A DNA stretch of 64,000 bases from Bacteroidetes oral taxon 274 str. F0058 (lineage in GTDB: Bacteria; Bacteroidota; Bacteroidia; Bacteroidales; Paludibacteraceae): NCBI GenBank assembly GCA_000163695.1, contig GG774890.1:56840-120839 (forward strand), written 5' to 3'. The translations under genes and the position numbers were made by a program. This document shows positions 61,433 to 64,000 of the stretch, piece by piece (positions within the stretch are counted from its first letter, which is position 1; every line of letters begins with the position of its first letter). The notes under the pieces are model-generated. The model had not been told where the DNA came from and made no database searches. It saw only the letters and a program-made list of their open reading frames with translations.

Positions 61433-62641
61433 TTATAATCCGAATACTTGTCGTATTTTTTCGACGTAATCGAGTTTTTCCCAAGTAAAAAACTCTATGC
61501 CGTCTTCGGTTACGGGTGTTCTGCCGAAATGTCCGTATGATGCCGTACGTCGATAGATAGGATTTCGGAGCTTGAGACGCTGTTCGATAGAGTAGGGGCG
61601 AAGGTCGAAAATATCGTTTACCTTTCCAGCTATCTGCGAGTCGGTAAGACCGATTTTTGCTGTGCCGTATGTGTTGACGAAGAGACTCAGAGGCTCGGCT
61701 ATACCGATAGCATACGATATCTGTATGAGTATCTCGTCGGCAATACCTGCCGCTACCATATTTTTGGCTATATGACGTGCGGCGTATGCGGCACTTCTAT
61801 CCACTTTCGACGGGTCTTTGCCGCTGAATGCCCCGCCGCCGTGGGCTCCCTTACCGCCGTAGGTGTCTACAATTATTTTCCTGCCCGTAAGTCCCGTGTC
61901 GCCGTGCGGCCCCCCGATGACGAACTTACCTGTCGGATTGACGTGTAGTATAAGCTCTTCGTCGAAGAAGCGGGCAAACGACGGATTGTCTTTTATCACC
62001 TGTGGTAGAAGGATTTGCTTTACGTCGGCTTTTATTCTGGCAAGCATACGTTCGTCGTCGTCGAACTCGTCGTGTTGTGTCGAGACTACTATCGTATGTA
62101 TGCGTTCGGCAATGCCTTGGTCGTTGTATTGGACTGTTACTTGAGATTTGGAGTCGGGTCGCAGATAGGGCATCAGCGAGGTCTCTTTTCTTATCCTCTC
62201 CATACAGTAAAGTATTTCGTGTGCCAAGTCGAGCGATAGTGGCAGGTAGTTTGCCGTTTCATTGGTGGCATAGCCAAACATCATCCCTTGGTCGCCTGCT
62301 CCTTGCTGTTCGGGATTCAGTCGCTCTACTCCGCGGTTGATGTCGGCAGACTGTTCGTGGATAGCCGACAGTATGCCGCACGAGTTGCCGTCGAACATAT
62401 AGTCCGACTTATTGTAGCCGATATCCGTTATCACCTTGCGGGTAATGTCTTGAATGTCGATATAAACCGACGACTTCACCTCTCCGCCCACTATTACCTG
62501 TCCGGTAGTAACGAATGTTTCGCAGGCGACTTTTGAGTTTTTGTCTTTTGCCAAAAATTGGTCGAGTATTGCGTCCGATATTTGGTCGGCGACTTTGTCA
62601 GGGTGTCCGCTCGACACCGATTCTGATGTGAATAGATACAT
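61433..62641 (-). CDS. metK: S-adenosylmethionine synthetase
   Basis: Start at the ATG at 62641 (MYLFTSESVSSGHPDKVADQ), 402 residues; the frame extends far upstream, but that part is leader RNA. Motifs: GHPDK, the ATP loop GAGDQGMMFGYA, and GGGAFSGKDPSKVDRS. It makes SAM, also the substrate of HydE and HydG in this genome. Preceded by a predicted SAM-I riboswitch that should repress it when SAM is high. Confidence 0.97.
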   Translation of the reverse strand: MYLFTSESVSSGHPDKVADQISDAILDQFLAKDKNSKVACETFVTTGQVIVGGEVKSSVYIDIQDITRKVITDIGYNKSDYMFDGNSCGILSAIHEQSADINRGVERLNPEQQGAGDQGMMFGYATNETANYLPLSLDLAHEILYCMERIRKETSLMPYLRPDSKSQVTVQYNDQGIAERIHTIVVSTQHDEFDDDERMLARIKADVKQILLPQVIKDNPSFARFFDEELILHVNPTGKFVIGGPHGDTGLTGRKIIVDTYGGKGAHGGGAFSGKDPSKVDRSAAYAARHIAKNMVAAGIADEILIQISYAIGIAEPLSLFVNTYGTAKIGLTDSQIAGKVNDIFDLRPYSIEQRLKLRNPIYRRTASYGHFGRTPVTEDGIEFFTWEKLDYVEKIRQVFGL

Positions 62642-62713
62642 ATTTTGTTTTGTTTTTTTGTTAATAAATGAGGTTTGGCTAAAAAAACCTGCCCAAAACC
62701 GATGTTCTGACAG

Positions 62714-62811
62714 AAAATAGGATAAATAGTATATTGTAAGCCTTAGTATTAATGGTTTTAGCATTTTTTTCTGAGGTTGCAAGCATACAAATCTCTCCTC
62801 TTTCCTATCTT
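62714..62811 (-). promoter_or_regulatory. Predicted SAM-I (S-box) riboswitch in the metK leader
   Basis: On the leftward strand the leader folds a closing stem AGATAGGA (62803-62811) with TCCTATTT (62714-62722). Inside are the conserved strings AAAGAGGAGAGATTTG, GCTTGCAACC and TGCTAAAACC, which match S-box core positions (AGAGnGGAGnGA, GCAACC, GGTGCTAA..CC). It begins about 7 bp after the promoter element, so it is the 5' end of the mRNA, and metK is the expected target. The expression platform lies at 62642-62713, possibly a GGTTT../..AAACC hairpin near the start. Confidence 0.8.
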
Positions 62812-62816
62812 GGGGG

Positions 62817-62824
62817 CAAAGGTA
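62817..62824 (-). promoter_or_regulatory. Promoter -7 element of metK
   Basis: TACCTTTG on the leftward strand, just upstream of the riboswitch. Confidence 0.65.
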
Positions 62825-62969
62825 ATAAAAAGTTTTTAGTATAAAACAAGTAATTTGTCCGTATTGTGTGAATTTTTTACACTCCTTACTGTAATGTGTT
62901 GATATATAAATGTGTTTTGAGCAAGAGTATACCTGTTTCCGAAAAACAATCCGTCGTTTGCGTTTCTTA

Positions 62970-64000
62970 TTACTTGTTATTTCGCTTCTTCCATTCCTTC
63001 TCTGATAAAGGATGATAGCCTGTCCCGCAAGAGCCTTCATATTCACACTGTCTTACATAGTATTCATCGTAATCTGCCTTATCCCACCATTCCTTGAATT
63101 TTGGGAGTCCGAAATAATGTTTTTCTTTTAAATAATCGAATGAAGGAGCAAAAAAATACCTAAGTCTGCCCATCATTTGATATGAGCTATTATCGGTATA
63201 CTTATATTGTTCTGCAAAGTAAGCTATGTTTGCCAATATTTCAATTCGCTGTTTTTCTGTTAGTTCTTCGCTATTACTCAATTCGTCATTGCCTAAATAA
63301 TTGATATAACCTTTTATGTCTTCTAAGATTCGATAGGCGGTCTTGATATTATATAGTTTTTGTAGGAGTTTGAATGTGTTGGAATGCAGTGTTATAGAGC
63401 CATCGCAGTTCTTCACCCAGAATAAACTGCCGTAATCTTCCGGACGATTTTTGTCGTAATGTGTCTTCTTTATAACCCACTCCAACAAATCAATATCTTG
63501 CGTATAGCCAAACGTCTTCACTAATTGCTCCATAAAAAAAGTATCGTTCTTTATAAGCCAATCAAATGAAGCTCTGTCGTCATTAAACAAGTATTTATTA
63601 CGATGTACCAGCCTATCTGTGTTTTCCTTGCGTTGAGCGTCAAGGTCGGAGATATCTCTCCATCTTGTTACATAAATATTTTCACCATCTCTGTTTTTCT
63701 TTGTTACAGATATAGTGTCTTCTATTTTAGATGTCGTAGGATATTTGTTTCTGTAATCAATAAGTTCGGGTATTGCATATTGTCCTATCATCAATTTTTT
63801 ATCGATAGAGAAATATAAATTAAGCTTAAACCCTTCAGAGTCATTGTATAATATCTCGTTAGAATTGTAACATTTATTGTATTGTCTCAGAAAATATATG
63901 TTATCGTATCGTTTGATATTTCCGAAAATAGCTTTAACCTTACTGTCAAAATCATCGATAAGGGTGTACTCGTTTTCTTTCAATATGCTGTCTAATAAAG
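62970..64000 (-). CDS. Unknown protein, 5' end outside the window
   Basis: The leftward frame stays open to the right edge; the only nearby start is a TTG at 63983, so the true start is probably beyond 64000. About 340 residues are visible. It is rich in Asn, Lys, Tyr and Asp, has no signal peptide or membrane helix in the visible part, and I recognise no family. Conserved-looking pieces: GYTQDIDLLEWVIKK and SCGTGYHPLSEKEWKKR at the end. It ends 145 bp upstream of the metK promoter. The codon use is AT-richer than that of the neighbours. Confidence 0.6.
   Translation of the reverse strand, partial: LLDSILKENEYTLIDDFDSKVKAIFGNIKRYDNIYFLRQYNKCYNSNEILYNDSEGFKLNLYFSIDKKLMIGQYAIPELIDYRNKYPTTSKIEDTISVTKKNRDGENIYVTRWRDISDLDAQRKENTDRLVHRNKYLFNDDRASFDWLIKNDTFFMEQLVKTFGYTQDIDLLEWVIKKTHYDKNRPEDYGSLFWVKNCDGSITLHSNTFKLLQKLYNIKTAYRILEDIKGYINYLGNDELSNSEELTEKQRIEILANIAYFAEQYKYTDNSSYQMMGRLRYFFAPSFDYLKEKHYFGLPKFKEWWDKADYDEYYVRQCEYEGSCGTGYHPLSEKEWKKRNNK

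Noticed and set aside
62642..63046. N-terminal extension of metK (135 codons)
   Set aside because: It covers the predicted riboswitch and promoter; metK proteins start at MYLFTSES, and nothing upstream resembles the family.
1..64000. CRISPR arrays, rRNA genes, prophage
   Set aside because: No regularly spaced direct repeats, no rRNA sequence and no phage structural genes were seen.

Overview
The window is chromosomal DNA of a Bacteroidetes bacterium, most likely a member of the Bacteroidales. Evidence: many intergenic regions carry the phylum's -7 promoter element (TAnnTTTG, usually TACCTTTG, TATCTTTG, TAACTTTG or TAATTTTG). Shine-Dalgarno sequences are mostly absent. The gene content includes an RprX/RprY two-component pair, DPP-IV, a type IX secretion sorting domain, DUF5687 and DUF4199 membrane proteins, a Bacteroidetes-style DksA-like protein, an ECF sigma factor followed by a membrane-anchored beta-barrel protein, and a [FeFe] hydrogenase with maturases. 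I cannot assign a genus.

Layout. 1-436: N-terminal part of an IS30-type transposase running off the left edge, then a perfect 30-bp palindrome. 437-6284: a leftward block rprX-rprY-murC-DPP IV. 6666-11361: leftward infA, map, a large M16 metallopeptidase and a stand-alone rpsJ, each set off by terminators and promoters. 11548-16459: rightward hydrogenase block (hydrogenase, hydE, hydG), interrupted by a HEPN-domain gene flanked by a duplicated hydE 3' end. 16486-21624: leftward glycosyltransferases, nfeD-floA and a repeat-containing secreted protein. 22019-26968: rightward PpiC lipoprotein, surA, DUF4199, rpe and DUF5687. 27045-29640: leftward Hsp20, an endonuclease/phosphatase-fold protein and a rhomboid protease. 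30143-34765: three paralogous Big2 lipoproteins, two of them convergent with near-identical 5' halves that form a large inverted repeat. 35069-38189: leftward lpxB, and an ECF sigma factor with its beta-barrel partner. 38434-43954: folD, a glycosyltransferase, a MarR regulator, groESL and an MBL-fold hydrolase. 44028-46817: leftward asd-truA-ybeY-chrA. 47202-57573: TraB/GumN protein, acyltransferase-like protein, cdsA (leftward), carB, a darA/darB-like pair and gdhA. 57675-59842: leftward dksA-lspA-mltG. 60285-61367: greA, HIT and tRNA-Asn. 61433-64000: metK behind a predicted SAM-I riboswitch, then an unknown protein running off the right edge.

How it fits together. Much of the window is envelope and housekeeping: peptidoglycan (MurC, MltG), lipid A (LpxB), phospholipid (CdsA), lipoprotein processing (LspA), outer-membrane protein folding (SurA and PpiC), membrane organisation (FloA/NfeD) and protein quality control (GroESL, Hsp20, rhomboid, M16, DPP-IV). 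Anaerobic hydrogen metabolism is represented by hydrogenase/HydE/HydG; HydF is not here. Several genes normally found in conserved clusters stand alone (rpsJ, map-infA, murC, carB, cdsA, lspA without ileS), which suggests an unusually rearranged genome. The strongest targets for follow-up are the HEPN insertion with a duplicated hydE end, the Big2 inverted-repeat cassette, the DarA/DarB-like pair, the structured carB leader, the metK riboswitch and a candidate small RNA at 19756-19927.
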